Positions 1 through 5,519 of a stretch of DNA of 7,011 nucleotides are shown piece by piece. Each line of letters starts with the position of its first letter. Positions within the stretch are counted from its first letter, which is position 1. Below the pieces are notes generated by a model. The model did not search any database and was not told the DNA's origin. It was given only the letters and a program-made list of their open reading frames with translations. A program made the translations under genes and the position numbers. This DNA comes from Brevundimonas sp. UBA4609 (GTDB taxonomy: Bacteria; Pseudomonadota; Alphaproteobacteria; Caulobacterales; Caulobacteraceae): assembly GCA_002386585.1 (NCBI GenBank), contig DGIZ01000229.1, forward strand, positions 1-7,011. The letters run 5' to 3'.

Positions 1-14
1 CGCTCTTCCGATCT
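1..14. other. Residual Illumina sequencing adapter at contig end
   Basis: The first 14 bases, CGCTCTTCCGATCT, are identical to the 3' end of the Illumina TruSeq universal adapter. The reverse complement, AGATCGGAAGAGCG, is the usual read-through form. The match sits exactly at the first base of the window, which is where untrimmed adapter ends up when a contig runs out of coverage. It is therefore very unlikely to be genomic. Base 14 could be the A/T of the ligation overhang. The last four codons read for the minus-strand gene here (Ile-Gly-Arg-Ala) come from this adapter and are not native protein. Confidence 0.93.
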
Positions 15-984
15 GCGCCAGCGCCAGGGCGGTGCGTTGGGCCAGCCGCTTCGCCGCCGCGCGCCTTTCAGCCATCAGGGCGCTGAGGGGCAGGGAGCAC
101 AGAACCGCGACCAGAAGAAAGCCGTGGTACAGCGACATCTGCCGCAGCCGCCCCGGCACATGGGCCAGCGCCGCCACCTCGGACACCTGCGCCGCAGCCA
201 CGGGCCCATGCCCTTCCAGGGTCAGGATGCAGCTGACGCCGGCCGCCGCGAGAAGGGTCGCCGCCATCCAGGGCGGCGACAGGAGATAGGCCGCCAGCAT
301 GAGGGGCGGAAAGATGAGAAACAGCAGCGATCCCGACTGCAGGAACACTGCCAAGACCACCGCCGCCGTCAACGCCAGGAGACTGAGAGACAACCAGGGC
401 GAGGCGGTCTCGCCCCGGAAACGATGCGCCCGCGCCAGGAACAGCAGACTGGGGGTGACGACCAGCAGGCCCAGCGTCTCCATCATGACCAGATGCGTCC
501 AGACGAAGACGGCCAGCTCGGGCGAATAGCCGCGCACCCAGACCGCCAGCAGAACCGACGCCGTGCTGGTGACGAACACCGCCGGAACCGCCGCGCCGAG
601 AGCAAAGGTGAGAAGACGGCGGGGACGCCGCAGATCCAGGGCGGCGCCGCAAAGTCGCCGCGCCAACACGCCGGCGATCAACACCTGGGTCAGGTTCAGC
701 AGGGGATTGAGCCAGACGTAGGGCGGCCCGTCCCCGCGCATCACCGTGCTGCCCAGGTTCAGGCCCAGGCAGAGCAGCAGCACGGCGAACGCCTTGCGAC
801 GCGGCAATTGCAGGAAGGCGGCCAGCAACACCCCGTTCGCCGGCCAGACGATCACCGCCTTATAGGCGTCGACGCTCCACTGGCCGACCAGAAGGCAAAG
901 AGCGAACAGCGCCACATAGGCGACCGCCGGCGGACCGGCCTCGCGGCCGGCCGCATGACGAAACAATCGCCAGCGCCCGTGCAT
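1..984 (-). CDS. MASE1-type integral membrane sensor protein, C-terminus missing
   Basis: The frame is open from ATG at 984-982 to the window edge: 328 codons, of which the last four are adapter, so about 324 are native. The translation is very hydrophobic. Membrane segments fall at roughly residues 21-40, 46-60, 66-82, 95-110, 124-150, 162-186, 198-216, 219-235, 238-256 and 285-304. Features typical of the MASE1 sensory domain are visible: VWPANGVLLAAFLQLPRR near 46-63, and ETLGLLVVTPSLLFL at 169-183, which resembles the family's 'D/E-ALG-LLVTPLLL' stretch. After the last membrane segment comes a charged helix (about 305-322, AERRAAAKRLAQRT), which looks like a linker into a cytoplasmic output domain. 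MASE1 domains normally precede GGDEF/EAL, PAS or histidine kinase modules, but the output module lies beyond the contig end, so its activity cannot be assigned. A purine-rich GGGGGAGAGAAGA stretch precedes the ATG, with rather long spacing. The gene follows the CoA-transferase terminator, so it probably has its own promoter. Confidence 0.75.
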   Translation of the reverse strand, partial: MHGRWRLFRHAAGREAGPPAVAYVALFALCLLVGQWSVDAYKAVIVWPANGVLLAAFLQLPRRKAFAVLLLCLGLNLGSTVMRGDGPPYVWLNPLLNLTQVLIAGVLARRLCGAALDLRRPRRLLTFALGAAVPAVFVTSTASVLLAVWVRGYSPELAVFVWTHLVMMETLGLLVVTPSLLFLARAHRFRGETASPWLSLSLLALTAAVVLAVFLQSGSLLFLIFPPLMLAAYLLSPPWMAATLLAAAGVSCILTLEGHGPVAAAQVSEVAALAHVPGRLRQMSLYHGFLLVAVLCSLPLSALMAERRAAAKRLAQRTALALAQIGRA

Positions 985-1031
985 AACTGGTCTTCTCTCC
1001 CCCGTTTGCGGGCAGTCTGTACGGGAATTGT

Positions 1032-1055
1032 AAAAAAAGCCTCCTTCGGGCGGCC
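1032..1055 (-). terminator. Rho-independent terminator of the CoA-transferase gene
   Basis: On the minus strand, immediately after the TAA stop (1059-1057), there is a GC-rich hairpin (1054-1039). Its arms GCCGCC and GGAGGC carry one G/A mismatch around a short loop, and seven T residues (1038-1032) follow directly. This is a canonical intrinsic terminator. The flanking AAAG/TTT could extend the stem into the stop codon. Read on the plus strand, the same hairpin has a C(TTCG)G tetraloop but only a weak CTTT tail, so it should act mainly on minus-strand transcripts. It separates the CoA-transferase from the downstream MASE1 gene. Confidence 0.85.
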
Positions 1056-1056
1056 T

Positions 1057-2376
1057 TTAAAGCAGACCCATCGCCTTCGCGTCTTCCTCCAGCCCCTTGC
1101 GAAACTCGGGCGCGGCCAGGCCGATCAGGGCGCGGGCGCGGGCGTCGTCGGTCAGCCCCTTCAGATTGGCGGCCCCATGCTCGGTGACGACGTAGTGGAT
1201 GTCGTTGCGGGGCGTCGTCACCGGACCGTCCAGCCGGGCCACGATGCGCGAGACCGTCCCCTTCGCCGCCGTCGAATGGCAGGCGATGATCGACTTGCCG
1301 CCCTGCGACGCCGCCGCGCCGCGCACGAAGTCCAACTGGCCGCCCGCCGCCGTATACTGCCGCCCGTTCAGATGTTCGGAACAGCAGGCGCCGAACAGGT
1401 CGATCTGCAGGGTGGCGTTGACCGAAATCATCCTGTCATTGCGGGCGATGACGGCGGGATCGTTCACATAGTCGACCGGATGAGCCTCGAGCGCCGGATT
1501 CTCATGCAGGAATTCGTAGGTGGATCGGTCGCCCATGGAGAAGGTGAACACCGTCTTGCGCGGATGCAGGGTCTTGCGGGCGTTGGTGGCGACGCCCGCC
1601 TTCATCAGTTCGACCAGGCCAGGCGTCAGCATTTCGGTATGGATGCCCAGATCACGATGGTCATGCAGGGCCGCGCAAACGGCGTCCGGCAGGGCGCCGA
1701 TGCCCATCTGCAGCGTCGCCCCGTCCTCGACCAGTCCCGCAATCAGGGCGCCGATGGCCAGATCCTGCGGCTGCTGAGGCGCCTTGCCCGCCTCCAGCAG
1801 GGGCGCCGAATGCTCGACCAGGGCCGCGACCTGCGAAACATGGACGCGGCAGTCGCCGAACACGCGCGGCATGTGCGGATTGACCTCCAGGATCACCCGC
1901 TCGGCCGTCTTCGATACGGCCAGGGCGTAGTCGGTGTTGGTCCCCAGGCTGAAATACCCTTCGGCGTCCATCGGCGAGACGGTCGCCAGCAGGGTGTCGA
2001 CGCCGATCTCGCGCGTCAGCACGCGCGGCGTCTGCTGAAAGCCGGTCGGCACGAACCAGACGGCGCGACGGCCTTCCTCGATCGCGCGCGCCTCCAGCTT
2101 CCGTTCGATGGCGCCGTGGAACAGGCTGTGCGGGCGGATGCGGTCGGTCAGTTCGTAGCGCATCACCGTCTCGCCCGCGATGGCGGTGGACAGCAGGTAG
2201 TAGAGGTTGACGTCGCCCACCTGCCGCGCCTCGGCCCGGTGGGCCAGGGCCTTCAGCAGGGCCGGCGGCTGGCCGACGCCCAGGGCCATGGCGACCTTCG
2301 CGCCTGAGGGGATCAGGGCGGCCGCCGCCTCGGGCGTCGTCAGCCGTTCGGCGTAGAGGGCGGCGAAATCGGTCAT
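1057..2376 (-). CDS. Acetyl-CoA hydrolase/transferase family protein (4-hydroxybutyrate or acetate CoA-transferase-like)
   Basis: The 439-residue protein is complete and close to the usual family length of about 430-440. It belongs to the acetyl-CoA hydrolase/CoA-transferase family (Cat1/Cat2/AbfT type), cytoplasmic enzymes that move CoA between acyl-CoAs and carboxylates through a glutamyl-CoA thioester. Visible hallmarks are LQMGIGALPDAV at 222-233, the glycine-rich loop of the C-terminal half; GIHTEM at 244-249, where Glu248 aligns with the catalytic glutamate of 4-hydroxybutyrate CoA-transferase; GGQLDFVRGAA at 345-355; and YVVTEHGAANLKGL at 395-408. The start is well supported: AGGAG (2387-2383) lies six bases before the ATG. 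The acyl specificity (acetate, succinate, propionate or 4-hydroxybutyrate) cannot be read from sequence, and no 4-hydroxybutyrate or succinate pathway genes are adjacent. An 82-bp gap with a nested inverted repeat lies upstream, and a strong terminator follows the stop, so it is probably transcribed alone or with the PAP2 gene. Confidence 0.9.
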   Translation of the reverse strand: MTDFAALYAERLTTPEAAAALIPSGAKVAMALGVGQPPALLKALAHRAEARQVGDVNLYYLLSTAIAGETVMRYELTDRIRPHSLFHGAIERKLEARAIEEGRRAVWFVPTGFQQTPRVLTREIGVDTLLATVSPMDAEGYFSLGTNTDYALAVSKTAERVILEVNPHMPRVFGDCRVHVSQVAALVEHSAPLLEAGKAPQQPQDLAIGALIAGLVEDGATLQMGIGALPDAVCAALHDHRDLGIHTEMLTPGLVELMKAGVATNARKTLHPRKTVFTFSMGDRSTYEFLHENPALEAHPVDYVNDPAVIARNDRMISVNATLQIDLFGACCSEHLNGRQYTAAGGQLDFVRGAAASQGGKSIIACHSTAAKGTVSRIVARLDGPVTTPRNDIHYVVTEHGAANLKGLTDDARARALIGLAAPEFRKGLEEDAKAMGLL

Positions 2377-2382
2377 GGGAAA

Positions 2383-2387
2383 CTCCT
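2383..2387 (-). promoter_or_regulatory. Ribosome binding site of the CoA-transferase
   Basis: AGGAG on the minus strand, six bases before ATG 2376-2374. It is a near-consensus Shine-Dalgarno sequence and fixes the start of the CoA-transferase gene. Confidence 0.8.
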
Positions 2388-2394
2388 GAAGCGT

Positions 2395-2457
2395 CGTCCT
2401 TCCTTATCCGTCAGCCGCGCGCCGTCGCGGCGCTAGACCTTGGTCTAAGGAAGGACG
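2395..2457. repeat. Nested inverted repeat between PAP2 and CoA-transferase genes
   Basis: CGTCCTTCCTTA (2395-2406) and TAAGGAAGGACG (2446-2457) are perfect 12-bp inverted repeats separated by 39 bp. Two smaller symmetrical elements lie inside or overlapping: GCCGCG/CGCGGC (2414-2419 and 2426-2431, 6-base loop), and the 14-bp palindrome TAGACC-TT-GGTCTA (2434-2447), whose last two bases overlap the right arm. The whole could fold as one long branched hairpin in RNA. It starts 2 bp past the PAP2 stop (minus strand) and ends 19 bp before the CoA-transferase ATG. It may serve as a terminator or attenuating leader, or the 14-bp palindrome may be a repressor operator. There is no T-run, so a classic intrinsic terminator is unlikely. 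The function is inferred; the symmetry is seen directly. Confidence 0.7.
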
Positions 2458-2458
2458 G

Positions 2459-3196
2459 CTAGGGCGCATCCTGAAGCGGCGCGTCATGCAGACGCTGGCG
2501 GCGCTCGGCGGCGTAGGCGACCAGCCACAGGGCCATCGACCAGGCGGCGCCCACGCTCCAGCCCGCAAACACGTCCGACGCCCAGTGCGCGCCCAGGTAG
2601 ATTCGCGTCAGCCCGATCAGAAGGGCGATCACCACCGCGCAGCCCAGAACATAGGCCTTCAGCCGCTTGCGCGGAAAGGCGCGCGTCAGCATGACGCCCA
2701 GCGTCAGGTAGAAGACGGTCGACAGCAGGGCGTGGCCCGAGGGGAAGCTGGCGTTCAGCGTCTCCACCGCCTGATAGATCTGCGGCGGCCGCTCGCGCTC
2801 GAACAGGGCCTTCAGGCCCTCGCTCAGGGCCACCCCGCCGGCCAGGCCGACGATCAGCATGAGGGCCGACAGCCGCTTGCCCATGATCAGCAGGAAGCCG
2901 ATGGCGATGACGGCGAACAGGGTCAGCACGGATATGCCGCCGAGCGAGGTCAGGTCCCCCGCCGCCTCGTGCAGCCACCACGGCCCCCAGGGCCGACCCG
3001 GATCATCGGCGAAGGGTCGGACCGCCGCCAGCACGGCCTGGTCGAAGGCCTGGCCGTCCGCCTCGCGCATGTCGTCGGCCACCTCGATGAAGATCAACAC
3101 CCCCAGAGCGACCACCAGCATGGCGGCCACAGCGGCGATTTCTGTGCGGGCGACCCGCAGGGCGCGCGTCAGGAAGGCGGTGGGATGCGGAGCCAT
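2459..3196 (-). CDS. PAP2-family (type 2 phosphatidic acid phosphatase) membrane phosphatase
   Basis: The 245-residue integral membrane protein carries all three parts of the PAP2/acid phosphatase signature in order: K129-ALFERE-R136-P137 (KxxxxxxRP), PSGH at 152-155 (catalytic-site histidine 155), and R198-IYLGA-H204-WAS-D208 (SRxxxxxHxxxD, with Thr replacing the leading Ser). These enzymes remove phosphate from lipid phosphates such as phosphatidate, undecaprenyl pyrophosphate or phosphatidylglycerophosphate through a phospho-histidine intermediate, with the active site usually on the periplasmic side. Membrane segments are near 19-38, 86-104, 108-125, 157-171, 182-196 and 209-229, matching the six-helix layout of the family. 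The substrate cannot be assigned. The ATG at 3196-3194 is bounded by an in-frame TAG three codons upstream, so the start is firm although no good Shine-Dalgarno precedes it. The gene is divergent from nrdA and 82 bp upstream of the CoA-transferase. Confidence 0.9.
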   Translation of the reverse strand: MAPHPTAFLTRALRVARTEIAAVAAMLVVALGVLIFIEVADDMREADGQAFDQAVLAAVRPFADDPGRPWGPWWLHEAAGDLTSLGGISVLTLFAVIAIGFLLIMGKRLSALMLIVGLAGGVALSEGLKALFERERPPQIYQAVETLNASFPSGHALLSTVFYLTLGVMLTRAFPRKRLKAYVLGCAVVIALLIGLTRIYLGAHWASDVFAGWSVGAAWSMALWLVAYAAERRQRLHDAPLQDAP

Positions 3197-3336
3197 GGGG
3201 CGCTAACGGCCAAGCTGTTGCGACGTTCCCTTTCAGGCCTCGCAGAAATCGACGACGGTTCGGTGAAAAATGTGATCACCCCCAATTCCTGAGTCATTTC
3301 CACAGGGTGTGATCAGCCGCCCACCGATTCGTCAGA

Positions 3337-3357
3337 AAAGCTCCCGTCAAGAGCTTT
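3337..3357. repeat. Short perfect inverted repeat upstream of nrdA
   Basis: AAAGCTC (3337-3343) and GAGCTTT (3351-3357) form a perfect 7-bp stem with a 7-base loop. No T-tract follows, so it is not an obvious terminator. It lies 22 bp upstream of the first NrdR-like box and could be an operator or a structured leader. The role is unknown. Confidence 0.55.
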
Positions 3358-3378
3358 ACCTGCGGTTAGGGATATGCA

Positions 3379-3394
3379 CCCATATATCTAGCCG
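3379..3394 (+). promoter_or_regulatory. Distal NrdR box (degenerate)
   Basis: The 16-bp site CCCATATATCTAGCCG is compared with the NrdR-box consensus acaCwAtATaTwGtgt. The central TATAT-TAG positions agree, while the outer bases are poor. On its own it would be weak. Its centre lies 31 bp (three helical turns) from the centre of the better proximal box, with a 15-bp gap, which is the spacing expected for paired NrdR boxes. Confidence 0.55.
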
Positions 3395-3409
3395 AACACC
3401 GGCGAGCAG

Positions 3410-3425
3410 CCACTAGATGTAGTGT
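3410..3425 (+). promoter_or_regulatory. Proximal NrdR box upstream of nrdA
   Basis: CCACTAGATGTAGTGT (3410-3425) matches the NrdR consensus acaCwAtATaTwGtgt closely. It contains a perfect CACTA/TAGTG inverted repeat around a GATG centre. NrdR is the ATP/dATP-sensing zinc-finger repressor of ribonucleotide reductase operons. The position, 44 bp before the nrdA start and paired with a second site three turns upstream, fits direct NrdR control of nrdA. Confidence 0.78.
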
Positions 3426-3468
3426 CTCAAACCGGTACGGCCTTCTAATCGATTTGTTCGGGACAGGG

Positions 3469-5358
3469 ATGAAAATGGCTGGCGGCGAAGCTCTGCAGAC
3501 GACGGAATTCTCTACGGTTTCCTCGGCGCCGCCGGAGGCCAAGCCTCAGCTGACGGTGGTCGGCGGCCTGAAACTGGACCGCACGCGCGACGCCCTTCTG
3601 ACCGATTTCGGCAAGAAGACCCTGGAAGACCGCTACCTGCTGCCGGGTGAAAGCTATCAGGACATGTTCGCCCGCGTCGCCACGGCCTACGCCGACGACG
3701 CCGAGCACGCCCAGCGCGTCTACGACTACATGTCCAAGCTGTGGTTCATGCCGGCGACGCCGGTGCTGTCGAACGGCGGCGCGGATCGCGGCCTGCCGAT
3801 CTCCTGCTTCCTGAACTCGGTCAACGACAGCCTGGACGGCATCCAGAACGTCTGGAACGAGAACGTCTCCCTGGCCTCGAACGGCGGCGGCATCGGCACC
3901 TATTGGGGCGGCGTCCGCTCCATCGGCGAGAAGGTCAAGGGCGCGGGCCAGACCTCGGGCATCATCCCCTTCATCCGCGTGATGGACTCGCTGACCCTGG
4001 CGATTTCGCAAGGCTCGCTGCGTCGCGGCTCGGCCGCCGTCTACCTGGACATCCACCACCCGGAAATCGAGGAGTTCCTCGAGATCCGCAAGCCGTCGGG
4101 CGACTTCAACCGCCGCTCGCTGAATCTGCACCACGGCATCAACATCACCGACGCCTTCATGGAGGCGGTCCGCGAAGGCAAGCCGTTCGACCTGATCTCG
4201 CCCAAGAACGGCGAGGTCCGCAAAACCGTCGACGCCCGCAACCTGTGGACCAAGATCCTCGAAATCCGGATGCAGACGGGCGAGCCCTATCTGATCTTCT
4301 CGGACACGGTGAACCGGCAGATGCCGCAGCACCAGAAGGACCTGGGCCTGTCGGTCAAGCAGTCCAACCTGTGCTCTGAAATCATGCTGCACACGGGGCT
4401 CGACCATAAGGGCGTCGAGCGCACAGCCGTCTGCTGCCTGTCGTCGGTCAACGCCGAGACCTTCCTGGAGTGGCGCGAAGAGCCCCGCTTCATCGAGGAC
4501 ATCATGCGCTTCCTCGACAATGTGCTCGAGGACTTCATCACCCGCGCCCCGTCGTCGATGGCCGCCGCCGTCTATTCGGCCCAGCGCGAGCGTTCGGTGG
4601 GTCTGGGCCTGATGGGCTTCCACTCCTTCCTGCAGTCGCAGGGCGTGGCCTTTGAATCGGCCATGGCCAAGAGCTGGAACATGCGCCTGTTCAAGCACCT
4701 GCGCCGCGAGGCCGACAAGGCCAGCCGCACCCTGGCCGAGGAAAAGGGCCCCTGCCCCGACGCCGCCGATCGCGGCGTGATGGAGCGGTTCAGCCACAAG
4801 CTGGCCATCGCCCCGACCGCCTCGATCTCGATCATCTGCGGCGGCACGTCGGCGGGCATCGAGCCGATCCCGGCCAACATCTACACCCACAAGACCCTGT
4901 CGGGCTCCTTCGCGGTCAAGAACCCCTATCTGCAGGACCTGCTGGGCGAGAAGGGCATCGACACCGAGGCCGTCTGGTCCTCGATCCTTGAGCACGAAGG
5001 TTCGGTCCAGCATCTGGACGCCCTGAGCGACGACGAGAAGGCCATCTACAAGACCGCCTTCGAACTGGATCAGCGCTGGGTCATCGAACTGGCCGCCGAC
5101 CGCACCGGCGACATCTGCCAGGCGCAGTCGCTGAACCTGTTCATCCCGGGCGACGTCAACAAGTGGGACCTGCACATGCTGCACTGGTCGGCGTGGGAGC
5201 GGGGCCTGAAGTCCCTCTACTATCTGCGCTCCAAGTCGGTGCAGCGCGCCGCCTTCGCCGGCGCCGAGGACAAGAAGGAAGAAGAGCTCGATCCGAACCA
5301 GCCGGACCTCTTCTCCATCGCCCGCACCGACTACGACGAGTGCCTGGCCTGCCAGTAA
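3469..5358 (+). CDS. nrdA: Ribonucleoside-diphosphate reductase (class I) alpha subunit, ATP-cone-less
   Basis: NrdA is the large catalytic subunit of class I ribonucleotide reductase, which with radical-carrying NrdB makes deoxyribonucleotides in the cytoplasm. All key residues are seen (E. coli equivalents in brackets): Cys113 in ISCFLNSV (C225); Asn300, Cys302 and Glu304 in SNLCSEI (N437, C439 thiyl radical, E441); Cys322 in VCCLSSVN (C462); Tyr584-Tyr585 in SLYYL (Y730-Y731 radical relay); and the C-terminal shuttle pair Cys625/Cys628 in DECLACQ. Asp120 in NDSLDGI matches the specificity-site Asp232. At 629 residues it is about 130 shorter than E. coli NrdA. Only some 45 residues precede the catalytic core, so the N-terminal ATP-cone for dATP inhibition is absent. 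GGGAC and AGGGA motifs allow a start at 3469 or 3475; a TTG at 3454 is less likely. nrdB is not adjacent. The codon choice is strongly biased (CTG, AAG, GGC), consistent with high expression. Confidence 0.95.
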   Translation: MKMAGGEALQTTEFSTVSSAPPEAKPQLTVVGGLKLDRTRDALLTDFGKKTLEDRYLLPGESYQDMFARVATAYADDAEHAQRVYDYMSKLWFMPATPVLSNGGADRGLPISCFLNSVNDSLDGIQNVWNENVSLASNGGGIGTYWGGVRSIGEKVKGAGQTSGIIPFIRVMDSLTLAISQGSLRRGSAAVYLDIHHPEIEEFLEIRKPSGDFNRRSLNLHHGINITDAFMEAVREGKPFDLISPKNGEVRKTVDARNLWTKILEIRMQTGEPYLIFSDTVNRQMPQHQKDLGLSVKQSNLCSEIMLHTGLDHKGVERTAVCCLSSVNAETFLEWREEPRFIEDIMRFLDNVLEDFITRAPSSMAAAVYSAQRERSVGLGLMGFHSFLQSQGVAFESAMAKSWNMRLFKHLRREADKASRTLAEEKGPCPDAADRGVMERFSHKLAIAPTASISIICGGTSAGIEPIPANIYTHKTLSGSFAVKNPYLQDLLGEKGIDTEAVWSSILEHEGSVQHLDALSDDEKAIYKTAFELDQRWVIELAADRTGDICQAQSLNLFIPGDVNKWDLHMLHWSAWERGLKSLYYLRSKSVQRAAFAGAEDKKEEELDPNQPDLFSIARTDYDECLACQ

Positions 5359-5390
5359 GGCCGGCCCGCAAGGTCATCGCCATCGCCTTC

Positions 5391-5423
5391 AAGCCGCCCG
5401 TGGGAACCCTCTCCGGGCGGCTT
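5391..5423 (+). terminator. Probable transcription terminator hairpin after nrdA
   Basis: AAGCCGCCCG (5391-5400) and CGGGCGGCTT (5414-5423) form a perfect 10-bp GC-rich stem with a 13-base loop, which itself contains GGG-AA-CCC. It lies 32 bp beyond the nrdA stop. The following bases, CGTTCGTCTGAC, lack a true T-run, so termination may be weak, or the hairpin may protect the mRNA 3' end instead. Confidence 0.65.
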
Positions 5424-5505
5424 CGTTCGTCTGACAAGGATTAAGGCGTAAAAGAGTCCGTTGCGGTTCCCTGGCGTTCGTGCACAGTGGAGGCGTTAAC
5501 GGATC

Positions 5506-5512
5506 GGGAGGG
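5506..5512 (+). promoter_or_regulatory. Ribosome binding site deciding the start of the LpxR-like gene
   Basis: GGGAGGG ends seven bases before ATG 5520-5522. This strong Shine-Dalgarno favours 5520 over the longer GTG start at 5487, which would put eleven polar residues in front of the signal peptide. Confidence 0.75.
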
Positions 5513-5519
5513 ACCGTTG

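Larger units (their letters stand above)
3197..3468. promoter_or_regulatory. Divergent control region between the PAP2 gene and nrdA
   Basis: This 272-bp non-coding region must hold promoters in both directions. It is clearly richer in A/T than the flanking genes, especially 3261-3460. Seen in it are an 8-bp palindrome GTGATCAC (3272-3279), a second TGTGATCA copy (3308-3315), GANTC sites at 3291-3295 and 3326-3330, a 7-bp-stem hairpin (3337-3357) and two NrdR-box-like sites (3379-3394 and 3410-3425). I could not settle on a clear -35/-10 pair for either direction. The AT-rich CATATAT at 3381-3387 may be part of the nrdA -10 region, and would then be covered by the first NrdR site. Confidence 0.7.

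Noticed and set aside
68..652. 194-codon minus-strand frame
   Set aside because: It overlaps the MASE1 gene in another frame. It is rich in Gly, Ala, Ser and Arg and has no recognisable features, whereas the overlapped frame gives a coherent membrane protein.
1001..1012. CCCG-TTTG-CGGG mini-hairpin upstream of the MASE1 gene
   Set aside because: A 4-bp stem is too short to support a terminator or operator call in GC-rich DNA.
37..2307. 756-codon open frame on the plus strand antisense to the MASE1 and CoA-transferase genes
   Set aside because: The translation is a low-complexity mix of Arg, Gln, Gly, Asp and His with no family motif. It spans two well supported opposite genes and the terminator between them. 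It is a GC-rich antisense shadow.
2486..3292. 268-codon plus-strand frame opposite the PAP2 gene
   Set aside because: It has a Gln/His/Arg-rich composition typical of antisense frames. The minus strand carries a full PAP2 signature.
3445..5184. 579-codon minus-strand frame opposite nrdA
   Set aside because: It is antisense to a gene with every NrdA catalytic residue. The composition is shadow-like and it has no start context.
5487..5519. GTG start at 5487 for the LpxR-like gene
   Set aside because: It would add eleven polar residues before the signal peptide, while GGGAGGG sits seven bases before ATG 5520.
5425..5519. Promoter with -35/-10 elements for the LpxR-like gene
   Set aside because: I looked for TTGAC/TATAAT-like pairs at 16-18 bp spacing, and for a CtrA-type TTAA-N7-TTAA site, and found no convincing match. 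Only a GANTC site (5454-5458) is present.
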